Made by a program: the position numbers and the translations under genes | Shown here: positions 34,237 to 41,990 of the stretch, in pieces | Numbering within the stretch: the first letter of the stretch is position 1 | How the letters are laid out: each line of letters begins with the position of its first letter | NCBI RefSeq assembly: GCF_009664975.1 | Contig: NZ_WJXB01000003.1 | Span: 248,001-312,000 of the forward strand | DNA: 64,000 nt | Direction of reading: 5' to 3' | Source of the DNA: Paenibacillus monticola | GTDB taxonomy: Bacteria; Bacillota; Bacilli; Paenibacillales; Paenibacillaceae | The notes under the pieces: model-generated | The model's input: the letters and a program-made list of their open reading frames with translations, nothing else | Database searches by the model: none | Told to the model about the DNA's origin: nothing

Positions 34237-35865
34237 TTGAAGACAGTTGCAGATTACATGGCGGAAGCGCTCCGCAACCTCGGAGTAACCCATTCCTTTG
34301 GGATTATTGGCAAATCTATTTGTCCTATTGTTCTTAAAATGGTTGACTATGGTATCGAGTTTATTCCCGGGAGACATGAATCAAGCTCCGGATTCGAAGC
34401 CTCTGGTTACGCGCTAAAAACTGGGAATCTCGGTGTAGCATTCGGGACCTCCGGCCCAGGAGGAACAAATCTGCTCACTGCAGCAGCACATGCAAAGGCT
34501 AATAACCTTCCTGTTCTTTTTATTACCGGTCACCAGTCTATTAAAGAACTAGGAATTCCTCAATGTCAGGACTCATCGTCTTATCTTGCCGATTTAGCAG
34601 AAATGTTCAGACCAGCTACTTTATTCAGTAAGCTTATCGAACGTGGAGACCATTTCAGTACTATTTTTAATCATGCTATTGCCATCGCGTTAAGCGGCAA
34701 ACGTGGTCCTGTTCATCTCTGCATCCCCTTTGATGTGCAGACGGAAATGCTTGAAGAATGCAACATCGTATTTCCTGAACGAGAAACATTAGTAAATTAT
34801 GCCAGCCTTGATCGTGTAATTACTGCTATTAACCATTCAAGTAATCCCTTAATTATTGCTGGCAAAGGTGTAAATCGGTCCGGAGCTCATAAAGAGCTAA
34901 TCCAATTAGCTGAAACCTTTAATATTCCTGTCGTGACGTCACCTGGCGGAAAAGGAGCCATCCCCTGGGATCATCCATTGTATCATGGGCCTATTGGTGT
35001 AGGCGGCTGCACACATGGCGATGATCTGCTAAACCATAGTGATCTTTATATCGTATTGGGATCTCGTCTAAGCGATATGACCATATGTAACCTAAAACGA
35101 GAGAATCATCCAGAGACATTGATCCAATTTGATTGTGATCCTACTTTTGTCGGAAAAATACTAACCTCAAAGACTATTCAAATTACAGGTGACGTTCGCG
35201 ATAATCTGGAGTTCTACCTTAAAGGAATTGACCAGACAACGCTTCCTAAGCGCGAAACTACGCCTTTTGATTACACTGAAGAGCTTCCCATTCTGACCAA
35301 GCTCTCATTGGCATCGGTTCTTAGCACAATGAGTGACCTGATTCCTTATAACAATACCGTTTTTGTTGATGATGGAAGCCATGGGTTTAATGCAGTCAAG
35401 TGGTATAAAGTAAAGAAACCCGGAAGTTTTGTATTTGACGCTTATTTTGCTTGTATGGGAAATGCGATTGGTATGGCTATTGGGGCAAAGGTAGCGGCTC
35501 CTAACGAAACGATATTCTGCATTACCGGTGACGGCTGTTTTATGATGCTGGGATCTGAGATTAATACTGCTGTATGCAAAGATATCCCCGTCATCTTTAT
35601 TGTCGTAAATAATATGCAGTTGGATATGGCGTTAAAAGGGATGGAGAAAACTACAGGCCGAATTGATGGAACTATATTTGAAGTGCCTATGGATGTGGTG
35701 AAATTTGCTGAATCACTGGGAGCAACTGGCTTTAAATGTGAGACTGCTGAACAATTTTCCACAGCCATTAATGAGGCTGTGGCTTTGAACCGCGTTGCGG
35801 TTATCGAGTTGCTTACAGACCGTGACGAAATTCCACCTACTGCACACCGTGTACTAAACATGTAA
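34237..35865 (+). CDS. ThDP-dependent enzyme of the acetolactate synthase/decarboxylase superfamily
   Basis: 542 residues from TTG 34237 (GAGGTG 6 nt upstream; GTG at 34228 is in frame). Three-domain ThDP fold: N-terminal Pyr domain with the catalytic Glu48 in GRHESSSGFEASGYA, a central domain, and a C-terminal PP domain with GDG(431-433)...NN(458-459). After NN it reads MQLDMALKGMEKTTG, unlike the NNxQW/VVQWED run of true acetolactate synthases, so I do not call it IlvB. Likely decarboxylates a 2-oxoacid and couples the carbanion to another carbonyl. First gene behind the c-di-GMP riboswitch. Substrate unknown. Confidence 0.88.
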   Translation: MKTVADYMAEALRNLGVTHSFGIIGKSICPIVLKMVDYGIEFIPGRHESSSGFEASGYALKTGNLGVAFGTSGPGGTNLLTAAAHAKANNLPVLFITGHQSIKELGIPQCQDSSSYLADLAEMFRPATLFSKLIERGDHFSTIFNHAIAIALSGKRGPVHLCIPFDVQTEMLEECNIVFPERETLVNYASLDRVITAINHSSNPLIIAGKGVNRSGAHKELIQLAETFNIPVVTSPGGKGAIPWDHPLYHGPIGVGGCTHGDDLLNHSDLYIVLGSRLSDMTICNLKRENHPETLIQFDCDPTFVGKILTSKTIQITGDVRDNLEFYLKGIDQTTLPKRETTPFDYTEELPILTKLSLASVLSTMSDLIPYNNTVFVDDGSHGFNAVKWYKVKKPGSFVFDAYFACMGNAIGMAIGAKVAAPNETIFCITGDGCFMMLGSEINTAVCKDIPVIFIVVNNMQLDMALKGMEKTTGRIDGTIFEVPMDVVKFAESLGATGFKCETAEQFSTAINEAVALNRVAVIELLTDRDEIPPTAHRVLNM

Positions 35866-35879
35866 TTCAGGAGGCCTTT

Positions 35880-36248
35880 ATGAGCGATAACATTAATAGT
35901 GGTTTTAACCATTTCTCTAATCTATCCGGTGACTATGGAGCCAAAGCCTTGGCTCCGATTAAAGAGCATTTTCCAGAGTTAGCTGAATTTATTATGGGAA
36001 CCGCCTATGGTGATATCTTCCAACGCCATACCATTGGAAACGATTGGAAAGAAATCGCGGTGATCTCTTCCTTGATTACTATGGGACAATATGACCAATT
36101 GGGTGTTCACTATGTTATGGCGCTTCGTGTAGGTATTTCTGTTGAACAAATCAAAGGTATTTTATTACATTTAGCTCCTTGTGTTGGTGCTCCAAGGATT
36201 ATTAGTGCCTTTAATGTCCTACTAGCTACACTTGAAGAAGTTCAATAA
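35880..36248 (+). CDS. Carboxymuconolactone decarboxylase-like protein (PcaC type)
   Basis: 122 residues, 14 nt after the ThDP gene, AGGAGG site. Segment ELAEFIMGTAYGDIFQR, the core EIAVISSLITMGQYDQLGVHYVMALRVGISVEQIKGILLHLAPCVGAPR and a C-terminal helix match the CMD fold of gamma-carboxymuconolactone decarboxylase. It lacks the CxxC redox pair of AhpD-type members. The conserved His (GVHYVMAL) is present. May act on a beta-keto or lactone product of the ThDP enzyme; context only. Confidence 0.85.
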   Translation: MSDNINSGFNHFSNLSGDYGAKALAPIKEHFPELAEFIMGTAYGDIFQRHTIGNDWKEIAVISSLITMGQYDQLGVHYVMALRVGISVEQIKGILLHLAPCVGAPRIISAFNVLLATLEEVQ

Positions 36249-36288
36249 AGTCGTAAGTGACATTTTTATACATAGTTCGACTTTTATA

Positions 36289-36318
36289 TTGCATATATGA
36301 GAAATATATGTATATAAT
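36289..36318 (+). promoter_or_regulatory. Possible internal promoter before the STAS-like gene
   Basis: TTGCAT (36289-36294) and a perfect TATAAT (36313-36318), 18 nt apart. This would give a leader of about 134 nt for the next gene. The leader has no family I recognise. The last two genes could thus be transcribed without passing the riboswitch. Confidence 0.55.
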
Positions 36319-36459
36319 ACAGTTAAAATATCCCAAAGCTAAGGTTTTTATTGTCGAAATATGGCGTTAAACTAAACGTTTTAGAGGATATATCGCGGCT
36401 GAGTGATTATCACAGTCGAACTAAAGTGTATCGCAATTAAACAATGGGAGAGTGCACAC

Positions 36460-36807
36460 ATGGGAAAATTTATTTTGAAAACTGATACTGCTGCCAAAAT
36501 CATTAATATTGAGCTAGAGGGAGCTTTTTCAGAGGAAGACGGTCTAAAATCAATTCAAGCGTATCAACAAACAATCAACCCTATTAATCCTGCAGATTAT
36601 GAATTAAAGATTGATTGCCGCAAACTTAATGTTACCGCTCCTGATGTTGTGCCTCTTCTTGAAGGATGTTTTCTAATGTTTAAGGCTGATGGTTTTGTAA
36701 GAGTAAATCTTACGCTTGAGAATAATCCTATCCTTAAAATGCAGCTGGCTCGTCTGGGACGTAAGGCTGGTCTTGAGAATCTTGAGATCATCTCTACAGT
36801 TGCCTAG
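36460..36807 (+). CDS. Small STAS-like protein
   Basis: 115 residues from ATG 36460 (GGGAG 9 nt upstream). Alternating strands and helices: KFILKTDTAAKIINIELEG, then SEEDGLKSIQAYQQTI, then YELKIDCRKLNVTAPDVVPLLEGCF, resembling the STAS/anti-anti-sigma fold in pattern. A conserved phosphorylatable Ser in the usual DxSGxxxxD site is not evident. It may be a regulatory or scaffold protein for the neighbouring enzymes. Family call uncertain. Confidence 0.6.
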   Translation: MGKFILKTDTAAKIINIELEGAFSEEDGLKSIQAYQQTINPINPADYELKIDCRKLNVTAPDVVPLLEGCFLMFKADGFVRVNLTLENNPILKMQLARLGRKAGLENLEIISTVA

Positions 36808-36930
36808 TCAGTTTAATAGTTTCACATTAAAAGATAGCTTATTCAGCGAAATAGATTCCTAAAAGTATAATACTGTAAATTTTTACTAGAGAAGCGCAAG
36901 CTTCAAAATCGAAATTTTAGGAGGAATCAT

Positions 36931-37923
36931 ATGGCTGGAATCTGTATTAAAGATATCGATATCTATCATCCAAGTAACAAAGTTGGTAACGACTTTTTCA
37001 TTCAACATTTCGACGAAAAGGGTATTGATATCCGTGGACTTCTGGCTACTTTAGGTCGTGATTCTCGCTACAGTATTAACAATGAGGAAGAGAACTCCCT
37101 GACTATGGCTTTTGAAGCGGCTAGCAATGTTCTAGAGAAAACAGGACTAACCGGGGCAGATATCGACCTTATCGCCTATGCCAGTCAAACTCCTGAATAT
37201 ATTTTTCCTACAAATTCACTAATGATTCACCGATTGATTAACGGCGCATCCCATACCATTTGTATTGATAGTAATGCTAATTGTGCCGGGATGACGGCTT
37301 CCGTTGAGCAAGTTAGTCGCCAGATGATTGCTAATCCGAGAATCAAACGAGCTCTGGTTATTGGCTCCGATCATGTAGCACCACATGCCGATAAAAGCGA
37401 TCCCGTATATTATGCCAACTTCGGTGATGCTGCTGCTGCTGTGATTCTGGAACGTGTCGAGAATTCGTCAGGATTCATTGATTCTATCTATCAGACAGAC
37501 ACTTGTGTCTATGGAAACTCCCTGTTTCCAGCTGAAGGCTTAGCAAAAATGGGTAAAACAGGTGTGGCCACCGGAGAGTTCAATGTTAAGTTCATTCCCT
37601 TCGATGATTCTATCTGTGTAGATGCTGCAACTGAATCTATCCAGACCTTGCTCTCCAACAATGATATTGCACCTGAATCCATTAAAGCAGCCTGCTTTTC
37701 CCAACTGTCACTTCCCAATATACTTGCTGTATCCGAAAGAATTGGCATCGGCAGCGACGTCGCTGTGTATATTGGTGATGAGTTCGGTTATACCTCCACT
37801 AGTAGTCCTTTTATCGCCCTACACAGGGCTGTTACCACCGGAAAGATTGAGCGTGGGGATAAAGTATTATTTTGGACGGTTGGCGCTGGCTGGCAGAATG
37901 TAGCTTTCGTTATGGAGTATTAA
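36931..37923 (+). CDS. Divergent 3-oxoacyl-ACP synthase III-like protein (Cys kept, His and Asn lost)
   Basis: 330 residues, AGGAGG site. Thiolase fold of the KAS III (FabH) family: N-terminal MAGICIKDIDIYHPSN, nucleophile Cys118 in SNANCAGM, then GDAAAAVILER and a C-terminal GAGWQ. In FabH the other two catalytic residues are His in FHQAN and Asn in GNTS; here they are FSQLS (Ser257) and GYTS (Tyr287). Without them malonyl decarboxylation is unlikely, so the enzyme is probably an acyl transferase rather than a condensing enzyme. Two small hairpins (GAAGC-GCAA-GCTTC and AAAAT-CGAA-ATTTT) lie just upstream of its ribosome binding site. Confidence 0.88.
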   Translation: MAGICIKDIDIYHPSNKVGNDFFIQHFDEKGIDIRGLLATLGRDSRYSINNEEENSLTMAFEAASNVLEKTGLTGADIDLIAYASQTPEYIFPTNSLMIHRLINGASHTICIDSNANCAGMTASVEQVSRQMIANPRIKRALVIGSDHVAPHADKSDPVYYANFGDAAAAVILERVENSSGFIDSIYQTDTCVYGNSLFPAEGLAKMGKTGVATGEFNVKFIPFDDSICVDAATESIQTLLSNNDIAPESIKAACFSQLSLPNILAVSERIGIGSDVAVYIGDEFGYTSTSSPFIALHRAVTTGKIERGDKVLFWTVGAGWQNVAFVMEY

Positions 37924-37941
37924 TAAACTTGATTCAAGAAG

Positions 37942-37983
37942 AAACGGCAAGCCTCCTGCACTCAAGGAAGCTTGCCGTTTTTC
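37942..37983. terminator. Terminator after the KAS III-like gene (partly bidirectional)
   Basis: AAACGGCAAGC...GCTTGCCGTTT stem followed by TTTTTC on the plus strand. The converging glpK ends at 38022 and the hairpin may serve it too. Confidence 0.85.
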
Positions 37984-38021
37984 TATTGTTTCTTATAAAG
38001 ATTAAATTACAAATAAGTTCC

Positions 38022-39515
38022 TTAACGATGTCCTTCGTGCTTCTCCCAGCCCATCGTACGTGACACCGCATCCTGCCAGGCGTGATAGCGGCGTTCACGC
38101 TCTTCTTGCCCCATCATAGGTTTAAAGACCCTCTCAGCCTTGTTAAAGCTCTCCAGTTGGTCCCTTGTCCAAATACCGGAGGTTAAGCCAGCAAGAAGCG
38201 CTGCGCCCAGCGCAGTCGTCTCTGCGTAGGCCGTACGCGTAACCTCACTTCCCAAAATGTCCGACTGGAATTGCATCAGCAAATCGTTGCTTACCGCGCC
38301 ACCATCTACGCGCAGCCCGGTAAGCGGCATGCCGGCATCTTTTTCCATAGCCCCAATAACGTCTTTAGACTGAAAAGCAAGCGATTCCAAGGTTGCACGT
38401 ACCAAATGACCGGCTGTTGTTCCCCGAGTTAAACCAAATATCGCTCCTCGAGCATACATATCCCAATAAGGTGCACCCAGTCCGGTGAATGCTGGAACGA
38501 CCACAACGCCTTCACTATCCTCTACTTCCTTGGCCTTATCCTCCGAGCTCGCTGGTTCTTCAATGAGTCCTAAGCCCTCCTGCAGCCACTGTACGGCAGC
38601 TCCAGCTACAAACACACTACCTTCAAGGGCATAATACATTTCGTCCCCCATACCCCATGCAACTGTTGTCAGCAGGCCATGACTTGAGACCACCGCTTCA
38701 GTACCTGTATTCATCAGAATAAAGCAGCCTGTTCCATATGTATTTTTGGCACTGCCTGCTTCGAGACAGGTATGGCCAAATAAGGCCGCCTGCTGGTCTC
38801 CCAGCACAGCGCGGATTGGTATTTCCGCCCCGAACCAATGCGCCGCCGCTACTCCAAAGTCTCCACCTGACATTCTCACCTCGGGCAGGATGGAGCGAGG
38901 AATACGCAGCTCGTCCATTAGCTTGTCATCCCATATACGTTCATGCAGGTTAAATAACATGGTGCGGGAAGCGTTGGTGACATCTGTGGCATGCACAGCA
39001 CCTTCAGTGAGCTTCCAGATTAGCCAGCTGTCAATTGTCCCTGCCAGTAACTCACCCTTCTGTGCCCTCTCTCGTGCTCCTTCTACATGGTCTAGAATCC
39101 ATGAGAGTTTGGTCGCTGAGAAATAGGCATCTACTACCAGGCCCGTCTTGCTGGCAATTTCTTCTTCTAAGCCTCTGGCTTTAAGCTCTTCACAATGTTC
39201 AGCAGTTCTCCGGTCCTGCCATACAATGGCTGGATAAATCGGTTTACCTGTCACTTTATCCCAGACGAGAGCCGTTTCCCGTTGGTTCGTAATCCCGATA
39301 GCGGATATGTTCGTTGCCGCAAAGCCGCTTGCGCTTATCGCATCTCTTGCTGCAGCTAGTTGAGTCTCCCATATTTGCTCAGGGTCATGCTCCACCCATC
39401 CGGGACGAGGAAAGGACTGTTTAATTTCATATTGTCCCTGGGAGATCATTCTAGCCTCCTCATCGAACAATATCGCTCGAGAGCTAGTTGTGCCTTGATC
39501 CAATGACAAAATCAT
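38022..39515 (-). CDS. glpK: Glycerol kinase
   Basis: 497 residues from ATG 39515 (AGGAGG 7 nt upstream): MILSLDQGTTSSRAILFDEE. Phosphorylates glycerol to glycerol-3-phosphate. Family landmarks NQRETALVWDKVTGKPIYPAIVWQDRR, AVLGDQQAALFGH and GLGAPYWD. The active-site His of the PTS-regulated loop in Firmicute GlpK is also expected near the middle. glpF and glpD are not adjacent, so it stands alone, with no catabolite response element I could place. Two tandem copies of a dispersed repeat abut the ribosome binding site; the first opens an in-frame ATG at 39545 (MLTKLLGGNG...), so an N-terminally extended start is possible. Confidence 0.94.
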   Translation of the reverse strand: MILSLDQGTTSSRAILFDEEARMISQGQYEIKQSFPRPGWVEHDPEQIWETQLAAARDAISASGFAATNISAIGITNQRETALVWDKVTGKPIYPAIVWQDRRTAEHCEELKARGLEEEIASKTGLVVDAYFSATKLSWILDHVEGARERAQKGELLAGTIDSWLIWKLTEGAVHATDVTNASRTMLFNLHERIWDDKLMDELRIPRSILPEVRMSGGDFGVAAAHWFGAEIPIRAVLGDQQAALFGHTCLEAGSAKNTYGTGCFILMNTGTEAVVSSHGLLTTVAWGMGDEMYYALEGSVFVAGAAVQWLQEGLGLIEEPASSEDKAKEVEDSEGVVVVPAFTGLGAPYWDMYARGAIFGLTRGTTAGHLVRATLESLAFQSKDVIGAMEKDAGMPLTGLRVDGGAVSNDLLMQFQSDILGSEVTRTAYAETTALGAALLAGLTSGIWTRDQLESFNKAERVFKPMMGQEERERRYHAWQDAVSRTMGWEKHEGHR

Positions 39516-39530
39516 ACCGTTGCCTCCTAA

Positions 39531-39664
39531 AAGTTTTGTCAGCATAAGCTTCCTTGATATTTACTTCGTCAAAACTCGCATCGAAAGCATATACTTAAGT
39601 TTTGTCAGCATACACTTCCTTGATATTTGCTTCGTTCAAAACTTGCGTCGTAAGCATATATTCA
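39531..39664 (-). repeat. Two tandem copies of the SD-abutting dispersed repeat
   Basis: Copy A (39531-39596) and copy B (39597-39664) have a period of 66 and differ by a few bases. Plus-strand pattern: AAGTTTTGTCAGCATA, then CTTCCTTGATATTT, then CTTCGT, CAAAACT, AGCATATA. On the minus strand each unit has AAGGAAG a few bases before ATGCTGACAAAACTT, a potential SD and start for a short MLTKL peptide. AAGTTTTG/CAAAACTT arms allow a stem-loop. Copy A touches the glpK ribosome binding site. Related units at 55141-55258 and 11037-11062. Confidence 0.8.
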
Positions 39665-39708
39665 GAGATATGTTCCACGATGAACAAGATTAGTCGTTTA
39701 GTTTCAAC

Positions 39709-39736
39709 AAAAAGCACCTCTGCTGTCAGAGGCGCT
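39709..39736 (-). terminator. Terminator after resE
   Basis: AGCGCCTCTG-ACAG-CAGAGGTGCT hairpin followed by TTTTT on the minus strand, 22 nt after the resE stop. Confidence 0.85.
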
Positions 39737-39758
39737 GGTCATGCTTTGTTTAAAATTT

Positions 39759-41195
39759 CTATTTTTCGACAGGCAGTCGAAGTGTGAAGGTTGTCCCTTC
39801 TCCAAGCTTGCTGGAGGCAGAGATATACCCGTGATGCGACTCGACAATATTTTTGACAATGGCAAGTCCCAATCCGGTTCCTACAGTTTCACCCCGTACA
39901 CGCGCCTTATCGGCTTTATAAAAGCGTTCGAATATATATGGCAAATCTTCCGGAGAAATTCCGACACCCTCATCACGGATGTTAATTTCAACGAAGCGGC
40001 GACCTTCCGATACACTAGAATCGGCAAGAATAATAATCTTCTTGCCAGCAGGCGTATGGCGGAAGGCATTATCCAACAGATTCGTTAGAACCTGCTCCAG
40101 CTTATCTTCATCTGCCGCCTTTAACTGCAGTACATCACTATGTTTATTAAACTGTAAATCAATCTCCCGTTCCTTCGCACGTACAGAAAACTTGCGGTAG
40201 ACCCGTTCAAGCAGCTCATTCATATCAAGCTGATTCTTCATCATATCGGTATGACCGGCCTCCATGCGAGCCAGATCAAGCAAATCCTTCACCAGTCGTC
40301 CCATCCGCAGTGATTCGTCATGGATGACCTGAACCAGTTCACTGCTCTCCTCTGGCGAAGAAGCCATTCCATCCAGAAGCGCCTCACTATAGCCCTGCAT
40401 CATCGAAAGCGGAGTACGGATCTCATGGGAGACGTTAGCGACAAAGTCCGTACGCATCTTCTCCAGTCGTACTTCCTCGGTGACATCACGAAGAACAGCC
40501 ACAGCTCCCCGAATGTTATCTTCTGAATACAGGGGAGCCATGTGTACAGACCAAACGCCTTGTCGGACATGCACATTGGAACGCTGATCTCCGCGCTGGT
40601 TCAAGGTACTAAGAAATAAGGGACGCAGCGGCGGCGGCACATTACTCTTGCCAACTACCTCAGGATATAGCTCAGATTCACTCTCTTGCTCCCAGGAAAG
40701 ATCGCTCCATGTTTCAAGCAGAGCTTGTCCGTGTGGATTAGTCAATATGATCTGGCCCTCGATATCAAATGTGATTACAGCATCACTCATGCTGCGCAGC
40801 ACACTGGACAGATGGCCTTTCTCGTGATTGAGACTGCGTATATTGGCTTCCAGCTCTTGAGCCATATGGTTAAAAGAAGTCGCCAGTTGCCCAATTTCGT
40901 CACTGGTGACAAGCGTAAGTCTTGTGCTGTATTCGCCGCGGCGAATATCGTTCGCAGCCTCAATCACACGATGCATGGGCTGTGTAATCTTCGTAAATAG
41001 AAATAAGGCGAAGAAAGTCGTCAAGGAGAAACCAATCATACACGTATACAAAAATAAACGTTTAATTGCCCCGGAATTGGCAAAGTTACTGTCGATATAG
41101 GGAAGTAGAAATAACCCTAATGTAATGAGTACGACAGCAACAAGACAGATGATCGTGACCCACAGCTTGCCGACAAGACTTCTCCAGAAGTTCAC
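39759..41195 (-). CDS. resE: Sensor histidine kinase ResE
   Basis: 478 residues. Two transmembrane segments near the N-terminus with a short external loop, HAMP (about 70-120), a PAS-like domain, HisKA with the phosphoacceptor in NVSHEIRTPLSMMQGY, and HATPase with NLLDNAFRHTP, DEGVGIS and GTGLGLAIVK. Starts 1 nt after the resD stop. ResE-ResD controls respiration and anaerobic genes in B. subtilis. The external domain is shorter than in B. subtilis, where it is about 130 residues. Confidence 0.9.
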   Translation of the reverse strand: MNFWRSLVGKLWVTIICLVAVVLITLGLFLLPYIDSNFANSGAIKRLFLYTCMIGFSLTTFFALFLFTKITQPMHRVIEAANDIRRGEYSTRLTLVTSDEIGQLATSFNHMAQELEANIRSLNHEKGHLSSVLRSMSDAVITFDIEGQIILTNPHGQALLETWSDLSWEQESESELYPEVVGKSNVPPPLRPLFLSTLNQRGDQRSNVHVRQGVWSVHMAPLYSEDNIRGAVAVLRDVTEEVRLEKMRTDFVANVSHEIRTPLSMMQGYSEALLDGMASSPEESSELVQVIHDESLRMGRLVKDLLDLARMEAGHTDMMKNQLDMNELLERVYRKFSVRAKEREIDLQFNKHSDVLQLKAADEDKLEQVLTNLLDNAFRHTPAGKKIIILADSSVSEGRRFVEINIRDEGVGISPEDLPYIFERFYKADKARVRGETVGTGLGLAIVKNIVESHHGYISASSKLGEGTTFTLRLPVEK

Positions 41196-41912
41196 CTATT
41201 TAGGAACCTCAAGTTTATAGCCTACTCCCCATACCGTTGTGATCATTGCTGCCGATTCCGGTGATACTTTATTCAGTTTTTCGCGAAGCCGTTTCACATG
41301 CGTGTCCACTGTGCGCAAATCCCCAAAAAATTCGTAATTCCAGACATCCTTAAGCAGCTCTTCGCGAGAAAACACCTTATCGGGTGAAATCGCCAAATAA
41401 TGCAGCAACTCGTACTCCTTTGGAGTCAAGCTCACTTCCTGTCCACCTGCCGTCACACGATGCGCGTCATGCTCAATAATGAGATGTGGGAATACAATAT
41501 TGTTGCTTGAATTGCTCTCCTTAGACAAAAAGGCCGTTGCCGATGAACGGCGCATAATGGCCTTAACGCGATAGATCACCTCACGCGGGCTAAAAGGCTT
41601 AACCACATAATCGTCAGCGCCCATTTCAAAGCCCTGAACACGGTTAATCTCTTCGCCTTTGGCTGTAAGCATTAAGACTGGTGTAGATTTGACCCCTCTA
41701 AGTCTTGTCAAAACTTCAATCCCGTCGATACCGGGCAGCATGACATCCAGCAAGATTAGACCGTAGTCATTAGCCGTTGCTTTGCGTAGAGCAATCTCGC
41801 CATCTTCGGCTTCGTCGATTTCATATCCTTCTTTTTCAAGGTACATCTTAAGTAGGCGGCGAATGCGTTCCTCGTCATCCACCACCAGAATTCTATTCAA
41901 GTGCTCTGCCAT
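41196..41912 (-). CDS. resD: Response regulator ResD
   Basis: 238 residues, OmpR/PhoB family: receiver domain VDDEERIRRLLKMYLE with the phospho-Asp in LILLDVMLPGIDG (about residue 57), then a winged-helix DNA-binding domain (LTPKEYELLHYLA, DTHVKRLREKLN). Partner of ResE. Order resA-resB-resC-resD-resE as in B. subtilis. Confidence 0.94.
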   Translation of the reverse strand: MAEHLNRILVVDDEERIRRLLKMYLEKEGYEIDEAEDGEIALRKATANDYGLILLDVMLPGIDGIEVLTRLRGVKSTPVLMLTAKGEEINRVQGFEMGADDYVVKPFSPREVIYRVKAIMRRSSATAFLSKESNSSNNIVFPHLIIEHDAHRVTAGGQEVSLTPKEYELLHYLAISPDKVFSREELLKDVWNYEFFGDLRTVDTHVKRLREKLNKVSPESAAMITTVWGVGYKLEVPK

Positions 41913-41990
41913 TTCGCTACAACCCCTTCATCAAATACAGTAGAACGTTACCCAAATCGATACGCTGCGTTAGCAGATAAAATAGTATGC

